This document shows positions 1 to 7,168 of a DNA stretch of 52,560 nt, piece after piece. The translations under genes were made by a program, and so were the position numbers. Under the pieces are notes generated by a model. The model did not search any database, was not told where the DNA came from, and saw only the letters and a program-made list of their open reading frames with translations. Positions within the stretch are counted from its first letter, which is position 1. Every line of letters starts with the position of its first letter. The DNA comes from an uncultured Coprococcus sp. (lineage in GTDB: Bacteria > Bacillota > Clostridia > Lachnospirales > Lachnospiraceae): positions 1 to 52,560 of the forward strand of contig CANRQE010000010.1 in the NCBI GenBank assembly GCA_947632705.1, written 5' to 3'.

Positions 1-678
1 CTGTTCCTTTTCTATCCGTTTCCGTTCCAGCTTATTATATGCATAGGACAGCAGCTGAAGCACTATAATAGGAAACAAAAATGCAGCAGCTAAAACAATG
101 GAAACATTTTGTGTCTTATACCTAATCACCTGGAAAATTGCTGTAAAAGTAATCAGCGCAATGCATCCAAACATGAAAATACGGTCAGATCCCACATACC
201 CTTCTGATTTAACCGACTGAAACATCCTGAATATAACTGCGCTTAAAAAAGTTAGAATCAAAAGCAAAAGAGCCCCCAGAATTGTATAAAAGATACTTCC
301 GAGAGAATCTGACCCGACAGCACTTTCCATCATAACCGATTCCAGAGGCGGAATAAACGAAACAACAATCCCCCATACAAAGCTTCCCAGTTTTGTAATC
401 AGTAATGCGGTAAAAACATTATAATAAAGAGAACCTTTTGTAACACAAAAAAAGGTAAATACATACAATGACATCTCGATTACGCCGCCAACAATAATCG
501 TCCATCCCAATTCTTTATGTACAAAAAAAGGTATGGCAAGAATATAAGTCACAAACAATAACAAGTACGCTATAATCAATGACTTTTTCCCATACCGCAG
601 CGGATATACTACAGCTATAATAATTAAAATCTGAATGGCATAAATCGTTGCCCAAGTGATACTATATGATGAAATCAT
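1..678 (-). CDS. AgrC/ComD-like membrane sensor, tandem copy 4 (3' end cut by window edge)
   Basis: Partial gene: the ATG is at 678, after an AAAGGG ribosome site, and 226 codons are visible with no stop before the edge. The product starts MISSYSITW and is a run of hydrophobic segments (about six or seven) followed by the start of a charged linker (KLERKRIEKEQ). It is homologous along its whole visible length to the three complete copies downstream of it on the sequence. The last stretch (1-76) is nearly base-for-base identical to 1411-1486 of the next copy. By homology the missing part should carry the HD-type phospho-acceptor box and a degenerate ATPase domain, but that part is not seen. 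It is the last visible gene of the operon beginning at 6520; more copies could lie beyond the edge. Confidence 0.85.
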   Translation of the reverse strand, partial: MISSYSITWATIYAIQILIIIAVVYPLRYGKKSLIIAYLLLFVTYILAIPFFVHKELGWTIIVGGVIEMSLYVFTFFCVTKGSLYYNVFTALLITKLGSFVWGIVVSFIPPLESVMMESAVGSDSLGSIFYTILGALLLLILTFLSAVIFRMFQSVKSEGYVGSDRIFMFGCIALITFTAIFQVIRYKTQNVSIVLAAAFLFPIIVLQLLSYAYNKLERKRIEKEQ

Positions 679-786
679 TGTTATTTTCCCTTTCGGCATT
701 AAATATGATATCAGCTGTTATATTCTGCTTTTATAACATCTCCGTTTATTCTAAAACATGAATCACACAAAATCATCTATGATACA

Positions 787-2088
787 TTATATCATAATCG
801 ATATAAACCCGTGTTCCTCATCCGCTCCGGTAATATGGATCCCCTGGTGCTTCTGCACGATGTCCTTTACCAGTCCATTCGCTTTCAGATACCCCAGTTC
901 CAGAAGAAACAGACCGGATAGTACCTTCTTAAATGCATAAAACTTCTTATGCATGGAATATTCTACCATAAATAAGATATTTTTCCCTTTCCGCCTGATA
1001 CTGAAACGGATCCATGGAGTAGCTGTACCTGCCGTACACTTTTCCATTACCTCATCAGAAACGGAGGTAAGCAGTACAATTAATTCCGTCTGATCAAGCG
1101 GCAGGTCGTCTAACGGTTCCACCACCGTCTCCAGCATAATGGATTTTTTCTTTGTCTGCAGATACAGCATGGCAAGGATTGCATCCACATCCTGGTTCCC
1201 GCTTAAAGGAAGGTTTCCGTATCCGGTTTCTGACGAGGTCATCTGCAGCAGGTATTTTCGTACTTCGCTTCGTTCCTCCTGCTGGGCCAGCTGACGGATG
1301 ACCTCCAGCTGTTTGTTCATATCATGCTTGATATCCTTTAGTTCCTTATTCTCTCTGACTGCCAACTCATAGCTTTGGTAAATATCGCTCAGATGTTCCC
1401 TTAGTTTTTGCTGTTCCTTTTCTATCCGTTTCCGTTCCAGCTTATTATATGCATAGGACAGCAGCTGAAGCACTATAATAGGAAACAGGAATGCGGCAGC
1501 TACGACAATGGATACATTTTGCGCTTTATATCTGATCATCTGAGAAACTGCCATAAAAATACATAAAACAATATATCCGAACAAAAATATGCGGTCAGAC
1601 CCTACATATTCTTCTGAACCTGTCGGCTGCAGAAGCCTGTAAATTACTCCGCATAACAGCGTCAGTAAAAAAAGGAATCCCGCTCCCAGAATCGTATAGA
1701 AAATACTGTCCGGAGAATCCGCCCCTATCATGCTTTCCATCAGAACCTGTTTGACAGGCGGAATCAGGGATGCAAAAATTCCCCACACAAAACTTCCCAG
1801 TTTTAAAACCAGTATTGAAACAAATACGTTATAATAAAGCGAGCCTTTTGTAACACAAAAAACAGTAAACACATAACATATCGTCTCAAGCAGACCGCCG
1901 ACAATAATCGTCCATCCCAGTTCTCTATGCAAAAAAAACGGTATCACAAACATATAAGTCATCCACTGCATCACGAAAATATGAAACAGAGACAGCTTTC
2001 CACGCCGCAAAGGGCATGTCATATTGACTGCAATTAACATCTGAATGGCATAAATCGTTGACCAAATAATAATATATGAAGAAAACAT
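787..2088 (-). CDS. AgrC/ComD-like sensor with acceptor His but degenerate GHKL ATPase, tandem copy 3
   Basis: A 433-residue protein. Residues about 1-212 form six or seven membrane segments, as in peptide-pheromone sensors of the AgrC/ComD type. Residues about 215-285 are a helical dimerisation region with the acceptor motif IKHDMNKQ, His at 255. The C-terminal part aligns with the GHKL ATPase of the short kinase at 5054-5791, but the N-box reads TSVSDEVMEKC (341-351) instead of NLFENAIEAC, the G1 Asn is replaced (VEYSM), and the glycine loop GRGMG is replaced by LKANG. ATP binding is therefore doubtful. Ligand unknown. It is separated from copy 2 by a 110-base gap homologous to the other inter-copy gaps. 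It could act as a scaffold pseudokinase or as a substrate for a kinase partner. Confidence 0.85.
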   Translation of the reverse strand: MFSSYIIIWSTIYAIQMLIAVNMTCPLRRGKLSLFHIFVMQWMTYMFVIPFFLHRELGWTIIVGGLLETICYVFTVFCVTKGSLYYNVFVSILVLKLGSFVWGIFASLIPPVKQVLMESMIGADSPDSIFYTILGAGFLFLLTLLCGVIYRLLQPTGSEEYVGSDRIFLFGYIVLCIFMAVSQMIRYKAQNVSIVVAAAFLFPIIVLQLLSYAYNKLERKRIEKEQQKLREHLSDIYQSYELAVRENKELKDIKHDMNKQLEVIRQLAQQEERSEVRKYLLQMTSSETGYGNLPLSGNQDVDAILAMLYLQTKKKSIMLETVVEPLDDLPLDQTELIVLLTSVSDEVMEKCTAGTATPWIRFSIRRKGKNILFMVEYSMHKKFYAFKKVLSGLFLLELGYLKANGLVKDIVQKHQGIHITGADEEHGFISIMI

Positions 2089-2198
2089 TGTTTTTTTCCT
2101 TTCATCGGCAAATATGACAGCTGTTGTTTTATTCTGCTGTTATTACATCTCTGTTTATCCTAAAACAGGAATCAGGTAAAATCATCATCCATGATACA

Positions 2199-3500
2199 TT
2201 ATATCATAATCGATATAAACCCGTGTTCCTCATCCGCACCGGTGATATGGATTCCCTGGTGCTTCTGCACGATACCCTTTACCAGCGCATTTGCTTTCAG
2301 ATATCCCAGTTCCAGAAGAAACAGGCCGGAAAGCACCTTCTTAAGTGCATAAAATTTCTTACGCATGGAATATTCTACCATAAATAAGATGTTTTTTCCT
2401 TTTCGCCTGATACTGAAACGGATCCATGGGGTAGCTGTACCCGCCGTACACTTTTCCATTACCTCATCAGAGACGGAAGTAAGCAGTGCAATCAGCTCCG
2501 TCTGATCAAGCGGCAGGTCACCTAACGGTTCCACCACCGTCTCCAGCATAATGGATTTTTTCTTTGTCTGCAAGTACAGCATGGCAAGGATTGCATCCAC
2601 ATCCTGATTCCCGCTTAAAGGGAAGTTACTATATCCGGTTTCTGACGAGGTCATCTGCAGCAGATATTTTCGTACCTCGCCCCGTTCCTCCTGCTGTGCC
2701 AGCTGACGGATGACCTCCAGCTGTTTGTTCATATCATGCTTGATATCCTTTAGTTCCTTATTCTCTCTGACTGCCAACTCATAGCTTTGGTAAATATCGC
2801 TCAGATGTTCTCTCAGTTTCTGCTGTTCCTTTTCCACCCGTTTCCGCTCCATCTTATTATATAAATAAGACAATGCCTGTATCATCATACCAGGGAAGAG
2901 AAAAGCAGCAGCTACGACAATGGATACATTATGCGCTTTATATCTGACCACCTGGGTAACGGATATAAAAAGGCACATAATAATAAATCCATACAGGAAA
3001 ATGCGGTCGGCCCCTACATAAATTTCCGAATTGATCGGAAAAAGCATTTTAAATAAAATACCGCAACAAATCATGATAATCAAAAGAAAGCACACTCCCA
3101 AAATCGTATAAAAAATACTGTCCGGAGAATCGGTTCCTATCACGCCTTCCATCAGAACCTGTTTCATAGGCGGAACCAAAGACGCAATCAGTCCCCATAC
3201 GAAGTTTCCCATTCGCGAAACCAGAATGGAAGAAAATATATTATAAAAGAAAGAGCCTTTTGTAACACAAAAGACTGTCATCAGATATAGAAAGATCTCT
3301 ATTGCGCTGCCAATAATGACCGGCCATCCCTGATCTCTGCATAAAAAAAGAGGAATCGCAAGCAGATAGGTAACCCATTGTATACAAAATCCCGTTATCA
3401 ATGATTTTTTTCCATTCCGCAATGGGCATACGATTGTAATTGAGATCATGTTTTGAACAGCATATGTAATTGACCAAATGATATTATACACAGAAAACAT
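2199..3500 (-). CDS. AgrC/ComD-like sensor with acceptor His but degenerate GHKL ATPase, tandem copy 2
   Basis: A 433-residue paralogue of copy 3. I start it at the ATG at 3500 because AAGGAT lies seven bases upstream and this gives the same length and N-terminus (MFSVYNIIW) as the other copies; an in-frame GTG lies six codons earlier. The membrane half clearly differs from copy 3, while the cytoplasmic half from about residue 218 differs at only about ten of 215 positions by eye. The acceptor box IKHDMNKQ is intact. The N-box reads TSVSDEVMEKC and the glycine loop is missing. The 5' gap to copy 1 (3501-3705) is the widest in the array and holds a 13-base palindrome and one of the two long direct-repeat elements. 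Confidence 0.85.
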   Translation of the reverse strand: MFSVYNIIWSITYAVQNMISITIVCPLRNGKKSLITGFCIQWVTYLLAIPLFLCRDQGWPVIIGSAIEIFLYLMTVFCVTKGSFFYNIFSSILVSRMGNFVWGLIASLVPPMKQVLMEGVIGTDSPDSIFYTILGVCFLLIIMICCGILFKMLFPINSEIYVGADRIFLYGFIIMCLFISVTQVVRYKAHNVSIVVAAAFLFPGMMIQALSYLYNKMERKRVEKEQQKLREHLSDIYQSYELAVRENKELKDIKHDMNKQLEVIRQLAQQEERGEVRKYLLQMTSSETGYSNFPLSGNQDVDAILAMLYLQTKKKSIMLETVVEPLGDLPLDQTELIALLTSVSDEVMEKCTAGTATPWIRFSIRRKGKNILFMVEYSMRKKFYALKKVLSGLFLLELGYLKANALVKGIVQKHQGIHITGADEEHGFISIMI

Positions 3501-3568
3501 CGTCTTATCCTTTTTCACAAATTAATAGCCGATGTTATGACATAAAAGATTACAATACCCTGGTCAAG

Positions 3569-3581
3569 CGTTACTGTAACG
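3569..3581. promoter_or_regulatory. 13-base perfect palindrome in the widest inter-copy gap
   Basis: CGTTACTGTAACG is a perfect palindrome around a central base. On the minus strand it lies just downstream of a weak promoter-like pair (TTGCTG, then AATAAT after 18 bases), so it could be an operator for an internal start. The other gaps lack it. Confidence 0.3.
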
Positions 3582-3676
3582 ATTATTTCACCTCGTATAT
3601 CTTTACAGCAACGCCGTTCCAAAGAGTTTTATATGTGCATTTATGATTATAACATCTTTCCTGCTGCTGAATATCA

Positions 3677-3706
3677 ATCATGCAAAATCATCACTCATTT
3701 ATGCAT
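3677..3706. promoter_or_regulatory. Direct-repeat element inside the array, twin of the one at 6762-6791
   Basis: ATCATGCA at 3677-3684 and TTTATGCA at 3698-3705 are 21 bases apart. The surrounding 33 bases (3676-3708) match 26 of 33 positions of 6761-6793. The element overlaps the stop codon of copy 1 and lies about 180 bases upstream of copy 2. The spacing is that known for LytTR-domain regulators such as AgrA; binding is inferred. Confidence 0.45.
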
Positions 3707-5007
3707 TATATCATAATCGATATGAACCCGTGTTCCTCATCTGCACCGGTGATATGGATTCCATGGTGCTTCTGTACAATGCCCTTTACCAGCGCATTTA
3801 CCTTCAGATACCCCAGTTCCAGAAGAAACAAACCGGAAAGGATCTTCTTAAGTGCATAAAATTTTTTATGAATAGAGTATTCCACCATAAATAAGATATT
3901 TTTCCCTTTCCGCCTGATGCTGAAACGAATCCATGGAGTAGCTGTACCTGCAGCACATTTTTCCACCACCTCATCAGAGACAGAAGTAAGCAAAGTGATC
4001 AGTTCTGTCTGATCAAGCGGCAGGTCGTCTAACGGCTCCACCACCGTCTCCAGTACAATGGACTTTTTTCGGGTCTGCAGATACAACATGGCAAGAATCG
4101 CATCTACATCCTGATTACCGCTCAGAGGAAGATTGGTATATCCGGTTTCTGATGAAATCAGCTGCAGCAGATATTTCCGTACCTCCGCCTGCGTTTCCTG
4201 CTGTGCCAGCTGGCGGATAACCTCCAGCTGTTTGTTCATATCATGCCTGATATCCTTTAACTCCTTATTTTCACTGACTGCCAATTCATAGCTTTGATAA
4301 ATATCCTGCAGATGTTCTTTCAGCTTCTGCTGCTCCCTTTCTATCCGCCTCCGTTCCAGCTTGTTATATAAATAAGCCAGTAACTGAACCATAAAAACCG
4401 GAAGGATAACAGCAAAGGCTACAGCAATATATACATTGTTTACTTTATATCTGATAATCTGTAAAACCGCCATAAATACACATAACATAATAAACCCAAT
4501 TTTAAATATACGATCAGATCCTACGAACATTTCCGAATGAATCGGAAAAATCATTTTATATAACACTCCGCTTAAAAACGTTATGATCAAAAGAAAACTT
4601 ACTCCCAAAATGGTATAAAAGGTACTATTAAGAGAATCCGATCCTACCACCCCTTCCATCAGAACCGGTTTCATAGGAGGAATCAAAGACGCTATCAGTC
4701 CCCATACGAAATTTCCTATTCGGGAGACTAACATGGAAACAAGCATATTATAAAAAACAGAGCCTTTTGTAGCAGAAATAACCGTAACCAAATAAAAAAA
4801 GAATTCTGCCAGGCTGCCGACAAGAATTGTCCATCTCAATTCCCTGTATACAAAAAAAGGAATTACAACCAAATAAGCAGCCCATTGTATCCCGAATCCT
4901 AATATCAGCGATTTTTTCCCACTCCGAAATGGACATACCATTGTAATCGAGATCATATTTTGAACAGCATATGTAATTGACCAAATGATAATATATGCAT
5001 AAGACAT
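3706..5007 (-). CDS. AgrC/ComD-like sensor with acceptor His but degenerate GHKL ATPase, tandem copy 1
   Basis: A 433-residue protein with ATG at 5007 behind AGGGAGAAGTA. Membrane segments occupy about residues 1-212, followed by a linker and an acceptor box IRHDMNKQ with His 255. The ATPase region lacks the N-box asparagines (TSVSDEVVEKC) and the glycine loop, as in copies 2 and 3. It is the most divergent of the three complete copies and sits first, 46 bases after the short GHKL kinase, which fits the oldest member of a serial tandem duplication (inference). Probable role: integral-membrane receptor feeding the LytTR regulator at 5804-6520. No agrB/agrD-like peptide genes are visible in the window, so the ligand is unknown. 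Confidence 0.85.
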   Translation of the reverse strand: MSYAYIIIWSITYAVQNMISITMVCPFRSGKKSLILGFGIQWAAYLVVIPFFVYRELRWTILVGSLAEFFFYLVTVISATKGSVFYNMLVSMLVSRIGNFVWGLIASLIPPMKPVLMEGVVGSDSLNSTFYTILGVSFLLIITFLSGVLYKMIFPIHSEMFVGSDRIFKIGFIMLCVFMAVLQIIRYKVNNVYIAVAFAVILPVFMVQLLAYLYNKLERRRIEREQQKLKEHLQDIYQSYELAVSENKELKDIRHDMNKQLEVIRQLAQQETQAEVRKYLLQLISSETGYTNLPLSGNQDVDAILAMLYLQTRKKSIVLETVVEPLDDLPLDQTELITLLTSVSDEVVEKCAAGTATPWIRFSIRRKGKNILFMVEYSIHKKFYALKKILSGLFLLELGYLKVNALVKGIVQKHHGIHITGADEEHGFISIMI

Positions 5008-5053
5008 TACTTCTCCCTATTTATAAACATATTCAAATCCAATATCAGACAGA

Positions 5054-5791
5054 TTACTCCTTCCGGATATTACGGATCAGAATTGTTGTACAAAATAAGT
5101 CTGTTTCATCCTGCCAGAATATTTTGCCGCCATATCTGTCTACAATATCCCGGATAATTCCCATACCTCTGCCATGCTTCTCCGTCTCCTGCTTCGTGGT
5201 ATGAAATCCACTTTCAATTGGATTACTATCAGGACTTTTTGAATTTTTTATTATTATCTGGCAGATCTGGCAACAGTCTGAATCATCCGCCCCAAAAAGC
5301 CCTTCATCTTCTGTCAGTCTGACAATAAACGAAATTTTTGCATTCTCCGCTTTTTCACAGGCCTCAATTGCATTTTCAAACAAATTTTGAAACAGGGCAA
5401 CTGTATCCACCTCTGAAAACGGAAAACAGCTGCAGTCTGCTGATATTTCATACTGGAATTGTATATGTTTTTCCTCACAGGCAAACAGCTTTAATTCTAA
5501 AATAAGATCCAAAAACTTATTTCCTGTCAATGAATTCTTTTTATGCATATTCGCCGAAGAATGTTCCGAACGGACAAGCTGCTGTGTCTGCTGTAAAATA
5601 TCCTGCCGTACGGTTCCCAAAGCTTTATTTGCCGCAAGAAGCTGCTTATACTGTTCATCTCTGGTTTTTACCATTTCTTCCAGGTGATACTTTTCTTTTT
5701 CTATATCTTTTCTTTTTTTATATTCCAAAACGTTTGCCAGAATAACAACGGCAAAGCATAAGGCCAGACCGGCATAGATCAATCCACTCAT
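5054..5791 (-). CDS. Short GHKL histidine kinase-like protein with intact ATPase but Gln at the acceptor His position
   Basis: A 245-residue protein, ATG at 5791 after AAGGAAATAATATT. One membrane helix (about residues 4-22) leads into a coiled coil and a dimerisation region. The box that reads KHDMN in the adjoining sensors here reads VRQDILQQ, with Gln 63 (codon CAG) in place of His. The ATPase looks complete: N-box NLFENAIEAC (136-145), G1-type IIIKNS with Asn 183, and glycine loop HGRGMGI (206-212). It is much shorter than AgrC-type kinases because the polytopic sensor domain is missing. It lies 12 bases after the response regulator and 46 bases before the sensor array. Likely role: shared ATPase subunit acting in trans on the sensors (inference). 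His 77 and His 83 are the only later histidines before the ATPase that could substitute as acceptor. Confidence 0.85.
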   Translation of the reverse strand: MSGLIYAGLALCFAVVILANVLEYKKRKDIEKEKYHLEEMVKTRDEQYKQLLAANKALGTVRQDILQQTQQLVRSEHSSANMHKKNSLTGNKFLDLILELKLFACEEKHIQFQYEISADCSCFPFSEVDTVALFQNLFENAIEACEKAENAKISFIVRLTEDEGLFGADDSDCCQICQIIIKNSKSPDSNPIESGFHTTKQETEKHGRGMGIIRDIVDRYGGKIFWQDETDLFCTTILIRNIRKE

Positions 5792-5803
5792 AATATTATT
5801 TCC

Positions 5804-6520
5804 TTATGCCCGGTCAGACCAAAAGGACAAATATGCTGTCTTTACTTTTTCAGCATAGGTTCTTCCGATTGGAATCTTATATATCTCATTCAACTCCACC
5901 TCTTCCGAACCCATATATGTAACATAATCCATGTGAATAATAAAACTGCCATGGCATCTGACAAAGCCGGAAGGAAGATCTTTTTTTATAGAAGAAAGTG
6001 TATTATAACAGCTGTATTCTTTTCCTGTCGTAACCACTTTCGTTTTTCTATCCTCTTTTTCAATGTAAATAATATCCTTTACCTGAATAAATGTCGGATG
6101 ACTGTTGCAAATAATCCTGATGAATTTATGCTTTCTTTCCTCTTCATATATCTTATTTGCCTTTTTCATAGCCTGCGGAAGCATTACCTGCATATTATTT
6201 TTTAATACAAAATAGCAATGCTGTGTCTCATATACATCCGGCGCAAAGTCCAGAATGTGCGTCAGATAAATAATCTGGCACATAGGGGCCGCTTCATTAA
6301 TCAGATTTCCCAGATAAATTCCATTATATTGCTCTTCCATGAAATCAATATCCATAATCATGATATCGCAGTCAAAAACACCATTTTCAATGTCTATCAT
6401 AATTTCCTCCGGATAAAACATTTTAATCTGGTCTTTCTGCTTGATTGATGCATAGTTTATAATACATGTCCTGGCTTTTTCCAACTCTTCTTTTACATCA
6501 TCACAAATACCGATTATCAT
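5804..6520 (-). CDS. LytTR-family response regulator (AgrA/ComE type)
   Basis: A 238-residue protein. Residues 1-120 form a receiver domain with acidic pair DD (7-8), a phospho-Asp in MIMDIDF (Asp 57) and a Lys in FVLKNN. Residues about 133-238 form a LytTR DNA-binding domain, recognisable from IIYIEKEDRKTKV, the FVRCHGSFIIHMDYV stretch and the closing IPIGRTY. It heads the operon, 12 bases before the short GHKL kinase, so it should be the output of the kinase-sensor set. The start at 6520 follows GTGGTGAACAA. Regulators of this type bind pairs of 9-base direct repeats; a candidate pair lies upstream at 6762-6791. Confidence 0.9.
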   Translation of the reverse strand: MIIGICDDVKEELEKARTCIINYASIKQKDQIKMFYPEEIMIDIENGVFDCDIMIMDIDFMEEQYNGIYLGNLINEAAPMCQIIYLTHILDFAPDVYETQHCYFVLKNNMQVMLPQAMKKANKIYEEERKHKFIRIICNSHPTFIQVKDIIYIEKEDRKTKVVTTGKEYSCYNTLSSIKKDLPSGFVRCHGSFIIHMDYVTYMGSEEVELNEIYKIPIGRTYAEKVKTAYLSFWSDRA

Positions 6521-6635
6521 TTGTTCACCACTTTCAATTTGTTATATGCATAAAAAAAATTTAAGAAATCTTATATTTTCAGAATGTTTTTCTTTTCGGT
6601 ATCAAAGCAATATCCTGATATAACTTCGGTAATTT

Positions 6636-6664
6636 ATTTTATCACATATCAGTATCACTGACAA
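6636..6664 (-). promoter_or_regulatory. Sigma-A-like promoter of the LytTR/GHKL operon
   Basis: On the minus strand TTGTCA (6664-6659) and TAAAAT (6641-6636) are separated by 17 bases. The start should fall near 6630, leaving a leader of about 110 bases before the regulator ATG. Confidence 0.55.
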
Positions 6665-6761
6665 TATTTTACAAAACAACTCCTCAATATAAGTTTATCT
6701 TGTATGAATTTTTATTCATGCAGTATAAAAATTATAGCATCATTCATTCTATGCAAATGAA

Positions 6762-6791
6762 ATCATGCAAAATTTCCACTTAATCATGCAT
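6762..6791. promoter_or_regulatory. Candidate LytTR-type direct repeat
   Basis: ATCATGCAA (6762-6770) and ATCATGCAT (6783-6791) are 9-base direct repeats with a 12-base spacer, the 21-base register known for AgrA-type regulators. A related half site TTCATGCAG lies at 6715-6723. The pair is about 100 bases upstream of the operon -35. A near copy lies at 3677-3706 inside the array. The base sequence is not the canonical LytTR consensus, so the assignment rests on spacing, recurrence and position. Confidence 0.45.
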
Positions 6792-6819
6792 TTTTTTATA
6801 TCGTCTTCCATAAAATAAT

Positions 6820-6860
6820 AGTAAAAATATTTACTAAATGAGATAGTAAATATATTTACT
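6820..6860. promoter_or_regulatory. Paired palindromic operators upstream of the XRE gene
   Basis: AGTAAA-AATA-TTTACT at 6820-6835 and AGTAAA-TATA-TTTACT at 6845-6860 have identical 6-base arms and 4-base centres, 25 bases apart. They end 25 bases before the XRE start codon, which suggests autoregulation by that protein. Confidence 0.5.
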
Positions 6861-6885
6861 ATGCTATTCTGTAACTGGTGATGGA

Positions 6886-7104
6886 ATGGAAAATAAAAGT
6901 TATATACAACGCATCAGAAATTTAAGAGAGGATCATGATTATACACAGGAATATGTAGCCGCATATCTTGGTACCTCCCAGACTATGTATGCCCGTTATG
7001 AACGTGGTGCAAATGAACTGCCAATCCGCCATCTGATTATGTTGTGCCGGTTGTATGAGGTATCGTCTGATTATATTTTGGGACTTAGTAATTATAAAAC
7101 CTAA
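6886..7104 (+). CDS. Small XRE-family helix-turn-helix regulator
   Basis: A 72-residue protein that is almost entirely one HTH_3 domain: IRNLREDHDYTQEYVAAYLG, then QTMYARYERGANELP as the recognition helix region, and a SSDYILGL ending typical of this family. There is no sensor or dimerisation domain beyond it. It is divergent from the LytTR operon, and two palindromes (6820-6860) lie directly upstream. The start at 6886 has only a weak purine-rich site (GGTGATGGA). It probably represses itself and may influence the neighbouring signalling operon (inference). It ends 64 bases before the convergent argJ stop; I see no clear terminator between them. Confidence 0.8.
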   Translation: MENKSYIQRIRNLREDHDYTQEYVAAYLGTSQTMYARYERGANELPIRHLIMLCRLYEVSSDYILGLSNYKT

Positions 7105-7168
7105 GTCTGTTTCTCTTCTCCGTTTTTGTAAATATGACATCATGATCTGTCAGCTGTAATCCATGCTT

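Larger units (their letters stand above)
1..5053. repeat. Tandem gene array, period about 1.4 kb
   Basis: Starts of the four sensor genes fall at 678, 2088, 3500 and 5007, giving a repeat unit of roughly 1.41 to 1.51 kb made of gene plus upstream gap. The gaps are also homologous: compare the stretches ending in AAAATCATC near 765-785, 2176-2196 and 3685-3693, and the conserved bases around the stop codons. Similarity is highest in the linker and transmitter halves and lowest in the membrane halves. Confidence 0.85.
6521..6885. promoter_or_regulatory. AT-rich divergent intergenic region between the LytTR operon and the XRE gene
   Basis: This 365-base gap has no gene. It holds the operon promoter, a cluster of TCATGCA-type half sites (6715, 6762, 6783) and two AGTAAA palindromes at the XRE side, all listed separately. 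Confidence 0.6.

Noticed and set aside
765..790. Small inverted repeat around the stop codon of the sensor copies (ATGATA / TATCAT) as a terminator
   Set aside because: Stem only six bases and AT-rich, no T tract, and absent from copy 1; more likely a by-product of conserved coding bases.
3501..3705. Small peptide ORFs in the widest inter-copy gap
   Set aside because: All ATG frames on the minus strand end within a few codons and lack ribosome sites.
1..6885. An agrBD-type peptide pheromone system
   Set aside because: The sensors look AgrC-like, but I found no AgrB-like protease or convincing precursor peptide ORF in the gaps. It could lie beyond the left edge.
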